DNA from: Echinococcus granulosus
Lineage: Eukaryota; Platyhelminthes; Cestoda; Cyclophyllidea; Taeniidae
Direction: 5' to 3'
DNA length: 64,000 nucleotides
Assembly: GCF_000524195.1 (NCBI RefSeq)
Contig: NW_020170390.1
Location: 768,660 to 832,659 of the forward strand
Shown here: piece by piece, positions 38,842-51,778 of the stretch
How positions within the stretch are numbered: the first letter of the stretch is position 1
Layout: every line of letters begins with the position of its first letter
Notes under the pieces: model-generated
Databases searched by the model: none
Seen by the model: the letters and a program-made list of their open reading frames with translations, nothing else
Told to the model about the DNA's origin: nothing
Translations under genes and position numbers: made by a program

Positions 38842-41800
38842 TATTTGCTTTGTATGCAGTTTCAAACGGATTACCTACATCTAATTACCCAACATTCCCT
38901 CTTTCTGAGTCCCAACCATGTTGCAATAACTCATGATATTGTCTTTCTGAGTCACTGTTACTATTGTACTGTTTGAGTGAACATCAGATATTCCATCCTC
39001 GGTAAGTGCGCTCATCGATCGCTCGGCACGCACATGCCCTTTTCCATTGTTTTTTTTTGCACGTGGTCTTGTTCCTTCACTCCACTAAACTGTTGCGTCC
39101 GTAACCCCAACATGTGAATATTTTATTTACTTCGTTCCGCTATCATCCGCTTTCACACCTACATTATATTCCTGTCTTTGTGGTGTCTTTTGGGCTACTT
39201 CAACGACCGTGAATTATATTAATTATTTTCTCTTTCAACTTTCTCGCTTCTTAGTTGGCGGTATCTCCTTAGCGCGAGCCATCATTCAATTTTGATGCGT
39301 CGAGCGCTTCCTTGGTTACTTTTCAGGTCTCTGTTCAGTCAGGGATCAACAAATTGAAAATGATTCAAATGGAATACGTATGGCCATGTTAGTTTTCCTA
39401 GGTGCCGTCCATCTATTTCTGTTGAAAGGTCGTGAGTGTTGAATGTTTGCTAGTCTTTTTTTCATTCCTGGAAGGTTTAGGAATTTACTTGCTACCGGAG
39501 GTTTTTAATCGAGCACGAGTTTTTTTGTCTCAACTCTTGCGGATTTTGTCCTCTTGGGGTAGGTAGGCATGCAAAAGATGTGAAATTCGAACTGCTCTAT
39601 CCGCATTTTCTTTACCTGCGCTTCGCTAGAAGGTCAAGATTAACCCACACATATTCACCCATCCTTATATGTAATGGAGCCTGTTACAAGTGGTTAGTTG
39701 GCAATCGCTTTTGAATGCATCGCAATAGCTGACGTCACCTGTTGTATCCCTTTGGCGGCTTTTTGACTTTTATTTTTGGGTGAAGGGAATAAAACGGACC
39801 ATAGATAGTTCTCAGGCTTGCGCTTCGTTTCTTGTAAGTTCCCTCCATATATCCCCCAGCACTCGTTAGCAAGAAGGACTATCTGCAGCATGACTTTGTC
39901 CCTCGGACACACTGTTTGTGCATGAGCTATCTTGGTGATAAAATCGCAAACTTTCATGATGCTTTTTTAGGGTATGTATATTATCAGTAGGTTTGAATTG
40001 ATCATTTGAGCTCTCGGAGATGTCGTGTTCGACTTGTTTGGTTGACTAATGATTTGCCTAAGTAAGTGCTTTTTCGTAATGCTAACCCCTAACCGGTACA
40101 TGTCTCTACCGGACCAGTTTTGGTAACGTCAGAATTGCAAAGTGACGCGTTTATTCTTCTTTAGAGTTACTGTATGAATACGGCATAATTGGTGCAATTT
40201 CAACTGCAGAATTGTGTAACCTTCTTAAATAATAGGAGTTTTTAAGGTTTAATTTAAAAGACGATCATTAATCGCGATTCATTAAAGGGCTACCGAAATG
40301 TGAATTCTAGTAGTACTTCGATATACATTTGCACGGGTAAATTGTGTGGTGCAAATAAGAACTTTTCCATACTTGCGGACTGCTTGACCTGGGAAGTGCT
40401 TGATCAACTTGAGCTCTTCTTTTACTCAAAAATTGTGCAATAAGAGCTTTAGCAATAGACTTATTCTCAGAAGAAGAAAGCTGAACAGCATCTGTGATGC
40501 TCGTAAATTATTTTGCTGCTACGGCAATGTGAGGTGGATATATGGTTTTTCGGCCCGTCTGATTACCCCATACTGGGGTGTGAATCACCTTACTGCTGAA
40601 GGCATGGTAAGTGCAGCAGAGAGGGTCACGATATGAGTCACCACCATTTCCAGTGGAGTTGCCTCCTAGTTTCCACTTTGTAGACAAATTACAATCAATT
40701 GCTTTGTTTAACATCCGTCACAGATGCTTGTGGACTCCTCATCGCGTCTTCCATTACTTAGGCAACAGACATCTAATTGCCTCTACGATCGGTATTGGTA
40801 CGTAGCGTCCATCATTGCGCTGCCCGAATTTGTAAGTGGAAAGACCTTGTAGTAAGGCAGTTTTTCAGCATATTTTTTGTTGGTTTTTGTGTATAACAAC
40901 ACTGGCAGTGGGAATTCTGTCCTTGGCCTGGTGGAGAGTTGACCAAGACCGTTGGGATGGTTAAGTTGTGAAATTTCGATGATTAGAATTGGCGTCTCCA
41001 GGTGTTTTAACATACTCAAAGGCAGCCATGGTTGCTAGAGGACAAATAGTAAAGTCGGTCGCAAGAACATCGAACTTTATCAAGTGGTTCGTCTGCCACT
41101 TAAATCAGACAAGCAGCAATGTTGCAGTACTAATTGGTAGTCTTCCACCTCTTCTCGTTACGTCGGACTTGACCGGGTAATTACACCAGGGATGAGTAGC
41201 AATGTGAAGTATCATAATTACCCTATACATTTTAGTCACATTCATCAGGGTGGCTCCTCACGTTTCTCCCCCATATGTGATGCCGGAACTCGTCGAAAGC
41301 CATCTTACTGGTGAACTAGCATTAACTTGAGCTTCTGCATATGCAGATCTTCATTTCCGTAACTTGGCCCTAATGAAACCGTTTAATTTGCCGGGTTATT
41401 AACTATTCGAGAAGACAAAGTCTTATCCTGAAGTTGATGCTTTTGTACTGCATTTTTTCCAGCCGACTTTGGAGCTGATATACCTAACCAATGACTATTG
41501 CTACATCCGACACATGCACAGATTCTCGCGTCGTTGGATTTGGTTTACTTTCATAACCACCTGAGGTCTCCCAATTCTAGTAGCAAAAATTTGAATACGC
41601 AGAATACCTCGTCCTCACATCTACGTTCACTTGGATTTTTACAGTTGATTGTGAAAATCTCCACAGTGTGGTACCCGTAACTTCACCTCGTGGTTTTACG
41701 TACCTTTGTGTTCTAGCCTGTCGCGTCATCTAAAGTCTCCAACGCCCAAACGCCCACCTTGTCAGAAATCACAACTTGAATCATACCTGGCAAAGGTAAC

Positions 41801-42820
41801 AATGCCCTTTTTAGGTGTTTGCCATGTTGCTTGCCTTAGTCATCCAGGTTCGGCGTTTGCGTAACCAATCTGTTTATTTGCCAACTCCATAATGTACTCA
41901 ACCATTCAAAAGTTTCACAAGGTCTGAACGGTATTGTATAAAGTAAGGCCTTAAATAAGACCAGCTTCGTTTATTCGCCTTGTGTGAACCCACTTGGCTA
42001 ACAGGAACCAAAACTGCCATTTGACTTACTCTTCCGTGCAGTATGGTCCTGTTGGCTAACTTATCGAGCAAAAAGTTAAAGTCAGTGTATTGTTGCAAAA
42101 ATAGCTATTCTTAGGCCTACTCCGGTTTTATTCAACTCACTCTGAACTTACTTGCACAGTGCAAGCGCAATAAGCGTTTTTTTTTTTTGTTCTGGGCTAC
42201 CAGTGGACTGCAATTTTTTTTTGAGACCCCAGAGGGTAATTTCTTTTCTTCTATAATTTACTCAACTCAGCTGGCAGTACTTGGTACTTGTTCTGGAATT
42301 CCATGGAACAGCTAAATGGCCATGAATTGACCTTTTCATACATGATCCTGCTTATTGTGACTGAATAAATGAATGAATCGGGAATGAATGTACGAGTAAG
42401 CAATTGAATGAATGGCAGCATTGCTTAGCGCTATATTTAATTCGTAATTACGCAGAAAAATAGATACAATGCTGTCCAGGATTTAAGAGCAGTCCCCTAC
42501 GTTAGTCCAGTGTACCTCATGCAAAATGGATGATTTCAAGTCTTTCGTCACAAATTACCATTTTTTGAAACGAATGCCATACTTTTATTCTTTTTGACAA
42601 GGGATACGTTGATTACTGCCTTAAGGTGGGTAAGGCGACTTCAAGACTTGAAGTCGCTGATGCCCATCTTCAAATGTGTTAAGCTTCCAACAGCAATGGA
42701 ATTCGAGTTTTAATTAAATGTGCGGCTGCAGCCCCACCAAGATTCGTGAAAAGCGCATCTAATTTTAACAATAATTAGTGTTTTATGAAAGTTTATTCAT
42801 AGTTTATAAGTAGTAATGCA
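38842..42820. other. Intergenic DNA downstream of Rab2
   Basis: No supported gene. 38842-39700 is T-rich with short open frames. 40400-41350 contains several unconnected plus-strand open frames of 60-78 codons with splice-like signals but no phase-consistent chain and no domain. A T run lies at about 42177-42189, and imprecise GAAT-type repeats at about 42361-42415. Confidence 0.5.
42361..42415. repeat. Imperfect GAAT-type short tandem repeat
   Basis: Repeated units close to GAATGAAT (AATAAATGAATGAATC, GGGAATGAATG, AATTGAATGAATGG) with interruptions. A decayed microsatellite. Confidence 0.6.
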
Positions 42821-42945
42821 GCACTCCGAGATTTCCAGAAGAGCCGGGGGGTTGCGACGGCCCAGAGGCCAGCCTGACGGGTAAGGATACAGTGACGGGG
42901 TCCCTAAGTGGCTCCTGCACCAAAACTGAGAGTTCAACAACCAAC
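42821..42945 (-). repeat. Dispersed repeat family copy 4 (diverged)
   Basis: In reverse orientation it reads TCAGTTTTGGTGCAGGAGCC, then CGTCAGGCTGGCCTCTGGGC, matching the order of family blocks. The AT-rich 3' block is lost or diverged. Confidence 0.6.
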
Positions 42946-43620
42946 GCATTGCATTCACATAAGCAGTTATGCGTGAAAATGGTTGGAACGATAGCAACAA
43001 ACAAAGACGAAGAAATAATGCGTAAAACTAATGAAATCGCGTGAATGTTGAGTATGTTTGGTAATAGGTGAATCCAAAAGGTAATGGAAGAATGTGCTGC
43101 TATATTTAGAACTCTTTTTTTTTCAAGTCTTTGAAAAGTCAGCAAGGAATTTTTTATTTTTATTTTTTGCAAAGTACCTAACGTACCCAAATCGACAGCA
43201 CTTTAGCAAAATCGAGCACAGTTACTGCTTTTGGGTTGTCGATAAGGTTCAATTAAATGGACATCTAGTAGCTGAAAATCTGCGATTTATGTTGCCATAA
43301 GTGAAAGTGCTGATTGTGGAGAACGCACGAATTAATTGGCCGACTGGGAGTCGTCCTTCGTACCGTTTATATTCAAGCATTGATCATTTCAAGCATTAAA
43401 GGCGCGCGACTTCATCCACTTAATCCCACATAACTTTTGAAATCAATGCAGCTTACACTTTTGAAAGTAGTGGCAACTTTTAGAGCGAGCCTGCTATTGA
43501 TCCATACGCGATGGAGGCAGTGAATGCAGAGCCGCAGAGCTTGAAACACCCATCCAACCCTCTTGGCGCTTCCATCCTCAAAGAGGCATCACGTGTGAAC
43601 TGATCAATATTTAACCAGCC
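42946..43620. other. Upstream flank of the HMG-box gene
   Basis: No coding evidence. The last 60 bases contain CATCACGTG (an E-box core CACGTG) and an AT-rich ATATTTAA about 15 bases before the start codon, which could belong to a compact promoter. This is suggestive only. Confidence 0.4.
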
Positions 43621-44058
43621 ATGGGATGCGCAAAGTCTCGTCCAGTTTGCTGTTGCGACATGGGCCGGCCGTCCTTACGCTCATGCAACCCAAGGAAAGT
43701 CAAGCGGCCACGTAGAAGGGACTCACTTAAGTGCAAGACAAAGCGACCTCCGGGTGCCTACGCCCTCTTCCTGCAATCAATGAAGTCCTGCTACTGCGGA
43801 GATTTGGTGGCCTTTTCGCGACTAGTCGCTGGCAAGTGGCGGCAATTGGATGCTAAACAAAAAGCTATCTATGAGAAACGAGCTCAATCTCTAAAGGCAA
43901 AGTACAATAGTCCGTGCAAAAATTCGGCCTGTTCAAAGTACTTGAAGTTCGTCAACGCAGCCTATAGATGCCTACGGCAACAGCATCCAGACTGGTCATC
44001 TAAACAGATTCGCGATGCTGTAATGCAAAGTTATCGAGGCAAGCAGTGCCCATGCTGA
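43621..44058 (+). CDS. Cys-rich basic HMG-box protein, intronless
   Basis: A 145-residue protein in one exon. Residues 1-42 are basic and Cys-rich (MGCAKSRPVCCC; KVKRPRRR). Residues 42-95 form an HMG-box-like domain: KRPPGAYALF, then GKWRQLDAKQKAIYEKRA with the conserved Trp. Residues 104-141 look like a second, degenerate helical box (KYLKFVNAAYRCLRQQHPDW). There are 13 cysteines in total (3, 10-12, 22, 38, 57, 59, 99, 104, 117, 143, 145). HMG boxes bend DNA; basic, Cys-rich small versions occur in sperm nuclear proteins such as the MST-HMG-box protamine-like proteins of insects, where disulfides stabilise chromatin. A similar sperm role here is inference. Gly2-Cys3 could alternatively suggest N-terminal lipidation, but the KRPRRR cluster favours nuclear location. 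AATAAA lies 46 bases after the stop. It is the only recognised gene here without introns. Confidence 0.75.
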   Translation: MGCAKSRPVCCCDMGRPSLRSCNPRKVKRPRRRDSLKCKTKRPPGAYALFLQSMKSCYCGDLVAFSRLVAGKWRQLDAKQKAIYEKRAQSLKAKYNSPCKNSACSKYLKFVNAAYRCLRQQHPDWSSKQIRDAVMQSYRGKQCPC

Positions 44059-44103
44059 TGGTGTAGTTCATTAGTTTTGGCTGGCGTTGTATTCAGTCAA
44101 ATT

Positions 44104-44109
44104 AATAAA
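44104..44109 (+). terminator. AATAAA polyadenylation signal of HMG-box gene
   Basis: Canonical AATAAA beginning 46 bases after the TGA stop of the HMG-box gene. This supports a short 3' UTR and a real transcription unit. Confidence 0.6.
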
Positions 44110-46643
44110 CTGAAACCGAACATTGGGTTGTTTTCGATACCATTAAAGTAATTAAGCGATTATAGTTTCCTATTTTCAATATCTCGTACCTACTCTGCCT
44201 TACTAGAGCGAACACATCATATTTATAATCTCAAGAAAGTATTGTGTTTAAATGTGTATTCCTCCTAATGACTTGAGTCCATATCAATCATGATTAGCTG
44301 AATTCTCACCTTTCTCACCGGAGTGGAGAAATTTCTCGTTATCAACAAATTTAGAACATCATCCCGTGGTAATTTTATTCTATACATCATTGGCTAAAAT
44401 TCGTTTTCTGTGACTCGCTTAAGGTGAGTGCTGTAAGCGCAGCCTCGAGTACCTGGCATTGAGGCTGCTCTTCGGCGCTTCACGTGAAATCCGTGTTTCA
44501 TCCAAATTTATGCTATTAATGCTGGCATAGTGCTAATGGCTTGTAAATTAAGGAGCAAGAAAAAATTGACTCAGCGTTTTGTGTTGACTGAAGCGCTTCA
44601 GGCTCAATTACAGACAAGTATGCTCTCTTACGTGCTCAAACAACTGGTACGATCACTTCCGCTTTTACTGAGACATAAATCACACTAGTTCTCTCGATGA
44701 CGCCTTCGCGTTGCTTTCATGCAGTGAGGACTCAGTGGTTTGTGCGTCAGTGAGTCCACAATGGCGATAAGTAAACACTATGTGCCTCGTGTTCACCTCC
44801 GGGACACTTAGACAATGCTTGAAAAGTTTGCGTAAATCCCTGTGATGTCACATCTGTGCTTTTTAAGTTTATTCGATGCTTCAAGTATTTAATGAACATT
44901 CCTTTCGGTTGTTCCTACGACCGTGTGATGCGTTGGCAGTATGCAGACACGCACATTGTGTCCTCAAAAGAATGGTGACTTCTAATTTAGTGTCATTTAA
45001 TCAACCGTTTCTTCCGCTAAATATTGCGGTTTAGCCAAAGTGACGCCCACAACACTTTGTAATTGGTGAGGCGTTCTCAAAAGAACCCAAGTTGCTGCAT
45101 GATAAGATCTCAAAACTTTGTCTCACTAAATGTATTCCATTTTTATAGCTCTTCAGTACTTTTAAGGCTGCCATATTGCAAACCTAATGCGTCGTTGTGG
45201 TTTGCTATGCATTTTGACGTATGTTGAACAAAACAGGCTATGTGGTCTTTGCGGATTGTACTTTTGTAGTGGCGGCAGGACCTTCTGGCATGCATGCAGT
45301 CTCTTATCCCCTCTGATTTGGCGTATTACAACTTTAGAGAGGACTCAAAGTGTGCATCTGTGGTAGCCCTAAGCAAACTCGATCCACAAGACCAGATATT
45401 CTGATATGTTCGGCTAGTTGTCAATCTTTGGTTTTCGAAAAAATGAACATAGGGGAATTTATTTAGGTCACGTCTACTTCTTGCAATCAATTTTAACTAG
45501 CATCTGGAGAGATATGAAACTTTGGAAATGTTTATTGTGGGGTCTTTCGGCAATACCTGGCTAAAAACGTGTGATATGCGTGAAGAAACGCTATCTCCTC
45601 TAGCCCTTAAGCAGGTAAATGAAATTCACTGAGTAGTACCACCGTGAAGCCGCTTTAAATTTGGCACTTGATTCAATTGCTCCATTTTCAGACAAATGCT
45701 TGCTGGACTGGCGACAGAAGTACAAATTTAACGCACTGTAGAACATCGTTGCGGGTCACAAATGACGAAACTCCGGATAAAATACGGTAAAAAAGATGCA
45801 TCACAGACGAAGAAGGTAGATGTCATCTGGTTCCAGTGAAAATTTAATGATCGTTTTTAAAACACAGACGATATTACGATATCCGAAGCAGTAGGGTATT
45901 AATGGGTATCTCCATGGACGAAGCTCAAGAGACTACGCAATGACTTGATATTTGCTTAAGTTTATAATTAACTACAAGGGCTCTTCGATATCCGCAGAAT
46001 GTACTTCCAGGTTGGTCTAATGGCCCTTTGGCTGTGCCTTTGAACTCCCAGCCTTTCTACAAGCCTACAAAATCCACTCTCATCTTATCAGTGTGCTTCG
46101 TTTTAGCCTTGGAAAGGACTCAGGATGCTACACTATACCACACGTTTACTTTAATTCAATCCACACTTTCAGCTAGTGCACTAAAATTAATAAGATGATA
46201 GAGTTTCAATAAGCTTCTCACCTTTACCAAGGATGTTATTGTTGAAAAAAGTCATTTTCACCTAAAACTTCGTTGTCTCATAAAAAATTCAGTTGCAATA
46301 CGTGCTTCACCCAAAAACGATTCAGGCACAGATGAAAACATTGAAAACCACATTTTCGATTTGTAATTAAATTCATTGAATAAGTTATTTGAGCTGTGTC
46401 ATTTGTTCTTCCAAATACGCAAACACAAGCGTCGGACAACTCTCGCGGCAGAGACAAGACGTACAGCTGATTGGCCGGATCGATTGAAAGGCGTGATTAT
46501 CGACTGTCAAAGCAGCTTGAAAGTCACGAGGGCATTTACAGCCACCTTTCTGTCACGCAGTTTCAGTATTTCACCCCAATAAATCAAACTATTTTAATCA
46601 CCATTCAATACTTTTATCCGAATACCGGTTTTGTAGGCCACCG
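44110..46643. other. Intergenic DNA before the KLHL10-like gene
   Basis: No supported gene or repeat. A more GC-rich patch at about 46420-46560 immediately upstream of the KLHL10-like start may be its promoter or 5' leader. Confidence 0.5.
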
Positions 46644-49600
46644 ATGCGTCGACCAACAAGTGATGTGAGGCAGCGTGATGCACGTCGGTCCGCAGTGATG
46701 GAGCAAAACGGCACAAGGCGACGTAACTCCAGTGTTCCGTTTAACAACTCCAGACAGGATAAGTCACGCCTCTCTCAAGATAGCGAAACAGACTTTCTAT
46801 GCGATCGGGCTGTAGAGTTTATGGAGTCTGGTGATATTTGCAGTATTGTGACGGTGGAATTAGCTGAACAGAGTGCTTATTTCGAGAGGCTACTTCGGTA
46901 TCATAGAGGACGGGGAATTATACGACTGCCTGAATTTCTCAATGCTGGTTTTAATTCTGTGGTTGAGTACATCAGACGCGGTTTTACTTCTATCACGACG
47001 GACAACATTTATGATGTGTTTATAGCTGCTGATTATCTTTTGGTGCCGCGGCTAAAGGAAGAGTGTGCGAAGTATATTCAGGAACTTTCAAATGACCCAT
47101 CGACAGCGATCAACCTCTGGCTAAACGGACGGTTGCTCTTTTGGCCAGAGATCGGTGATATGGCATTTCAAAAGATTTTGGAAAATTTTGAAATTGTATG
47201 GCCATCCGAAGATTTCCTTCAAATGGAGGCGGATGATGTTGAATCCATTATCAAAAATGACTCACTTAACTGCAAAAATGAATTGACCGTCTTTTCTGCT
47301 GTCATGAGGTGGATATCGTGGAATCCATCAAGGCGACTCGACGAAGCACTCAAACTCCTTTGGAATGTACGTCTGGGCATGGCGCGCAATAGTGATCTTG
47401 AAAAGATGAAAAACCATGAGCTTCTAACAACCGTGCCAGATTTTGCACAGACAGTGCTGGAATGGCCCAATAGCATTTATTCATTAATGGATCGCCTAGA
47501 CGAAACCCAAAAGCTTAATTTGACTAAACCCAGAACACCACACGAAGTAAGCTTTAATGGCTCTAACCACCTTCAAATAAAACATTAGGAAGGTATATTA
47601 AGAATTGCATACATGTAAAACTCAACAAGCCGTGTACTTTGGTAATAGTTGTAATCTATTAATCAGATTTTCTAAATTGAGCACATTCGGTAGGAGATTG
47701 TATTAATTCCTTTGGTTTATCATTATGTGGGCAGAAAAACGCATTCGCCAATGGGGTGCATATCACCATCAAATAAGTGTTCGCGTCAGCTATGGGATGC
47801 ATTGCAGTAAATCCGGTACTGCAAAGGAAAATAAGTTAACTTGTACATATCTCATCATGATTAATCAACGAGGTTTTAAAAAATGTGCTTACCAAAACAT
47901 GCTGTCCCGTTGGCACTGCATAAAATATAAGAACGTGTTACAGTATTCTGTGCAGTAGTGTGGAAAGGCGCTAATGCTATATTTTAGTGCCAAGATGCTA
48001 AGCTCTTTGAGCAAATTCAAGCCAGCTCGCTCATATTCGTTCATTCCTTTAGTGCATTTAGCAGTGCTTGCTGAAATTATTTTTTATTGACACTAGCCCA
48101 TTTTTGGGAACAAGTGATCGCACTACGGAATTTTCAGTGCTGCTAGCACCACATGGTTAATTTTGTGGTTAGGACCGAATTGAAATCCTAAAACATTTTT
48201 GAATTCCACACCTCATTCAGGTTCTTTGCGTATTTGGTGGATGGTGTGACGGCGAGGGTCCACGTGCAGCAGCCCAGATTTTCAGTCCTTGCAGCAACTC
48301 CTGGACCTTGTGGACGGAGATGGGCTGCCAGACTCAGAGCCCTCGCTACGAATGGCTGAACAACCTCCGTCCTGATGATTCCGCCGCTCAAATGGGGGCT
48401 GACGGCGCAATCTCCGCTTCTCGCCCACCTGGTGAACTTCCTGAGGGGCTCTACCGATGCGAGGAGAGACTCATTGGAGCCAATGAGATCTCTTGTCTCA
48501 TAGGTGAAATTCCACGGCGGGTGTACGCAGGCTGTGTGCTGGTGAGAAATCGAGTCTACTTAGTTGGAGGATTCGATGGGACCAATGCGCTTAAATCTAC
48601 CCTCTGTTACGACTTTGAACTAGATTCGGGATGGTTAGTTACATTCTTACATGCAAGTTTAATTTAAAATTACAAAAATGGTAGGCTGATAAATCACTCC
48701 TTTTCAGGACTACTAATTATCAATTTAAGAAGTGCGGCATATTTATGCTAACCTCGAAAAGTGAAAATAAAAGTACATAGAAAACAGTTGAATGGCACTT
48801 ATTTCATTAAAATCACAAAAAGGCCCTTGCCTGAGCAATCTCTTAAAGTCTTGTACACGCATTTACCTGGAATGTGACGCACCAGGTAAGTCTTCACATA
48901 GTTTGCTGTCACATGAGAGTCTTCATGAAATCATGCTGCTACCAGTCAGTGCTAAAAGGTGGCAGACATTGATGCCTAAGGTGTTGAATGCTGTCGCTTG
49001 GTGAAAATCAGCAGTTAATCACAAAGCGACTCAGACAGATATTTATAGTTAGTGAGAGTAGGAAACTAATTCTGACATAATCGCAAATTGTAAAATCTGC
49101 TTACTTTTTTATCTATAGGTATGAAATTAGCTGTATGTACGAGAAGCGATATTATGTCAGCGTGGCCTACGCTTCCCGCTATATATACGCACTAGGAGGA
49201 CATAATGGGGAAAACCAAGGTCGTCTGGATACAGCTGAGCGCTACAACCTGGATGAGAATCTCTGGCAGCCAATTGCCTCTATGAATCGCATTCGCAGCG
49301 ACGCCGCAGCAGCGGAGCTTTACAATCGAGTCTATGTAGCGGGTGGTTTCGAGGGGCGTAGATACCACGATTCTGCCGAATACTACGACGCTGACGCGAA
49401 TCAGTGGACTCTTATAAGCCGCATGCATTCCCCTAGAGGTGGCATATCCCTTGTAGCTCATGAGGGTTACATATATGCCATTGGTGGCAACGATGGAAAT
49501 ACCCGACTCCGCAGTATCGAACGTTTTGATCCTACCACAGGAAAGTGGGAGATAGTAGGACAGATGAATCGACGAAAGAGTAACCTCTCGTCCGCTGTAC

Positions 49601-51778
49601 TTGGAGATGACATCTACATCATCGGTGGATGGTCAGATGAACCGGAAGCGGGTATTCTCAGTTTAGTGGAGCGGTTTGACACTAAAACACGCGAATGCAT
49701 AGAGATTCGTCCGTTGACCTTCCCTGCTAGCGCAACTTGTGCCTGCACCCTTAGGAACCAAAGACTTGTCACCAAGTTTGTGAATCCACAACCGAATGGC
49801 AACCAGACCACCACAATTTTCGGCGAAGACGGGGCTCCATTACAGAGGGGCCTCACCGCCGACTCAAACGCCCCAGGCACTCCCACAAACCTGCGGACGA
49901 TGTCACCATCCGAGGCCAACACCAGTAAGCATGGCACAACTTTACGCTTAACTCGAAAAAACTTTTATGGTTGTCCAGTCAAGTGTACTATAAATTAAAT
50001 GTTTACAAACCTTTCCATTCAAACAAGATGAAATTAAGTTGGTAGCAAAGTTATTATCTAACATGCATAGGATGTTTTTAACCATTATTAGTCCTTCCGG
50101 TGTTTACTGATGTTGTGGTGGCTTTTCTGTTTTTCTGTTGTCACGAGGGGCAAGGAGTAAATGTTACCAGTGGGACCAGATTAATTGGAACACAATTTTA
50201 GGCCAGAGAAACCGATTCAAATTTATTTAAAAAACTGTCTGACTTGAGAAATATGTATTTCAAGACGGTTCATAGTATTCCTCGAGTAAGCTGCCAGTAC
50301 CATGCTAAGTGCGTAACTAAATAGTAGAGCACTGGGTGTGCGGTTAGAATAAGGAGGAAGGAGATAAGGCGAGGCAAAGGTGTGAACAGGTACATTGGGT
50401 AAATTTTTCAATACTCCGCTCAGATCCTTTAGTCTACTTAAATGCCACCGAAAGTGGCTTCTCTTCTTCGTTTACTTGGCTCTCAATGTACACTGAATTG
50501 AAAAATTACGCAATAAAACCGCAATACCCATTACCTCGCCTTATCTCTTCTGTATTTGGGGGTAAAATGAGGGTATCTGAGTAGCATAAAAGAACTGTGA
50601 AATCATGCTTATGCAAAAATATTCCAACCTTAACGTTTTCAGTGGTTAAACAGGTCAGATAAATTAGAAGAAAACTTAACGATTATATTGAACTTGGACT
50701 ACCTAAAATAAGATTGTGGAATGGTTAATTTTAGTCAACTGCTACCGATTTTGGATTCAACTTTCCATTTCCAAGGCTATAAAATGCTACCTCAAACCTT
50801 TTGACATTTTGGCTTATTGGTCCCGCAATGCCAAAAGCATGGTACCCAAAGCATCATGAATAAGTATTTCTTGATTCTATAATGAAATGGACCTTGGTAA
50901 AGCATTTCTTCATTTTGGTTTTTGAAAATAACGAAATCAAAATAAGCAATCACTTGGATAAAAAAAGCTATTGCAAAATGAGATGGAGAAGGCGACTAGA
51001 AAATATGTGCCACTTGACTTACACATTTTACGCAGGTCCTACAGTGTGTACGGAGCATTGTTATTCCTTTTATAATTTCGTTTACAAGTTGGCAAGCACA
51101 CCAATCTGGATTGAACATGAACAAAATGCGTTATCACAGGAAAGTTTACAAAAAAAATCCACTTTAGTTGATTTGGACTGATATGAAAGATAATTCACTG
51201 CTCCGGCACTTTATTCATGCACCCATCTATGTACGTCTATTTGATTGTAGTAAAAATTACATAGTCCAGTTTTGCAAAGATTACTGTAAAGGTTGTTCAT
51301 GCCAATAACTATTTATTAATACAAGTTTCTACCTCCGACTTTATCCACAGACATAAACCACGATTCAATGAGCCTGATAAACATTTCGACGGCCGATACA
51401 CCTCAATTGCCCTACAACTCCAGCTCAAACAACCTCTACTACGAAGAGATGCAACTGGACAGCCAGGATTCTCAAATGGACCACACAAATGATTGCCTAA
51501 CCAGTGATCTTGAGGAGAACAGCTATCCCTCAGTTACGTCATCTGCATCCACTGACTCCTCACGATGTTCCTCACCGCACCTCTCCACCCTACTTCCACA
51601 GTCATCACCCTATCAGCCCCTCACTAGGGGCGCACAGGAATGCAAAATTGTTCAGGGGTGCTTTTCCCTTCTTCCAGCTCCGCCACCCACATCAAATCCT
51701 TTTAATGCACCTCCCCTCGTTGATGGCGAGGCTCGACGCCGAAAACTGCGGTCATCAGTTAGGCGCAACCTGTATTGA
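46644..51778 (+). CDS. KLHL10: KLHL10-like BTB/BACK/Kelch protein (4 exons)
   Basis: Exons 46644-47546, 48221-48633, 49119-49924, 51351-51778 join with phases 0, 2, 1 to give about 849 residues (mammalian KLHL10 about 608). The BTB-like region (about 50-150) is short: it begins near SGDICSIVTVELAEQSAYF and lacks the usual AHK-type core before helix 3. A BACK domain follows (about 155-285, e.g. ELTVFSAVMRWISWNP). Six kelch blades are marked by VFGGW, VYLVGGFDG, IYALGGHNG, VYVAGGFEG, IYAIGGNDG and IYIIGGWSD, with a Pro/Gly-rich insertion of about 50 residues between blades 1 and 2. Blades 3-5 (YYVSVAYASRYIYALGG, RLDTAERY, DANQWTLISRM) are closest to KLHL10. KLHL10 is a testis CUL3 ubiquitin-ligase adaptor in mammals; CUL3 use here is uncertain given the BTB. 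A Ser/Pro/Asp-rich tail of about 200 residues ends the protein. Met46698 is an alternative start. Confidence 0.85.

Noticed and set aside
40400..41350. Cluster of 60-78 codon plus-strand frames
   Set aside because: No consistent chain of splice sites and phases and no recognised protein family.
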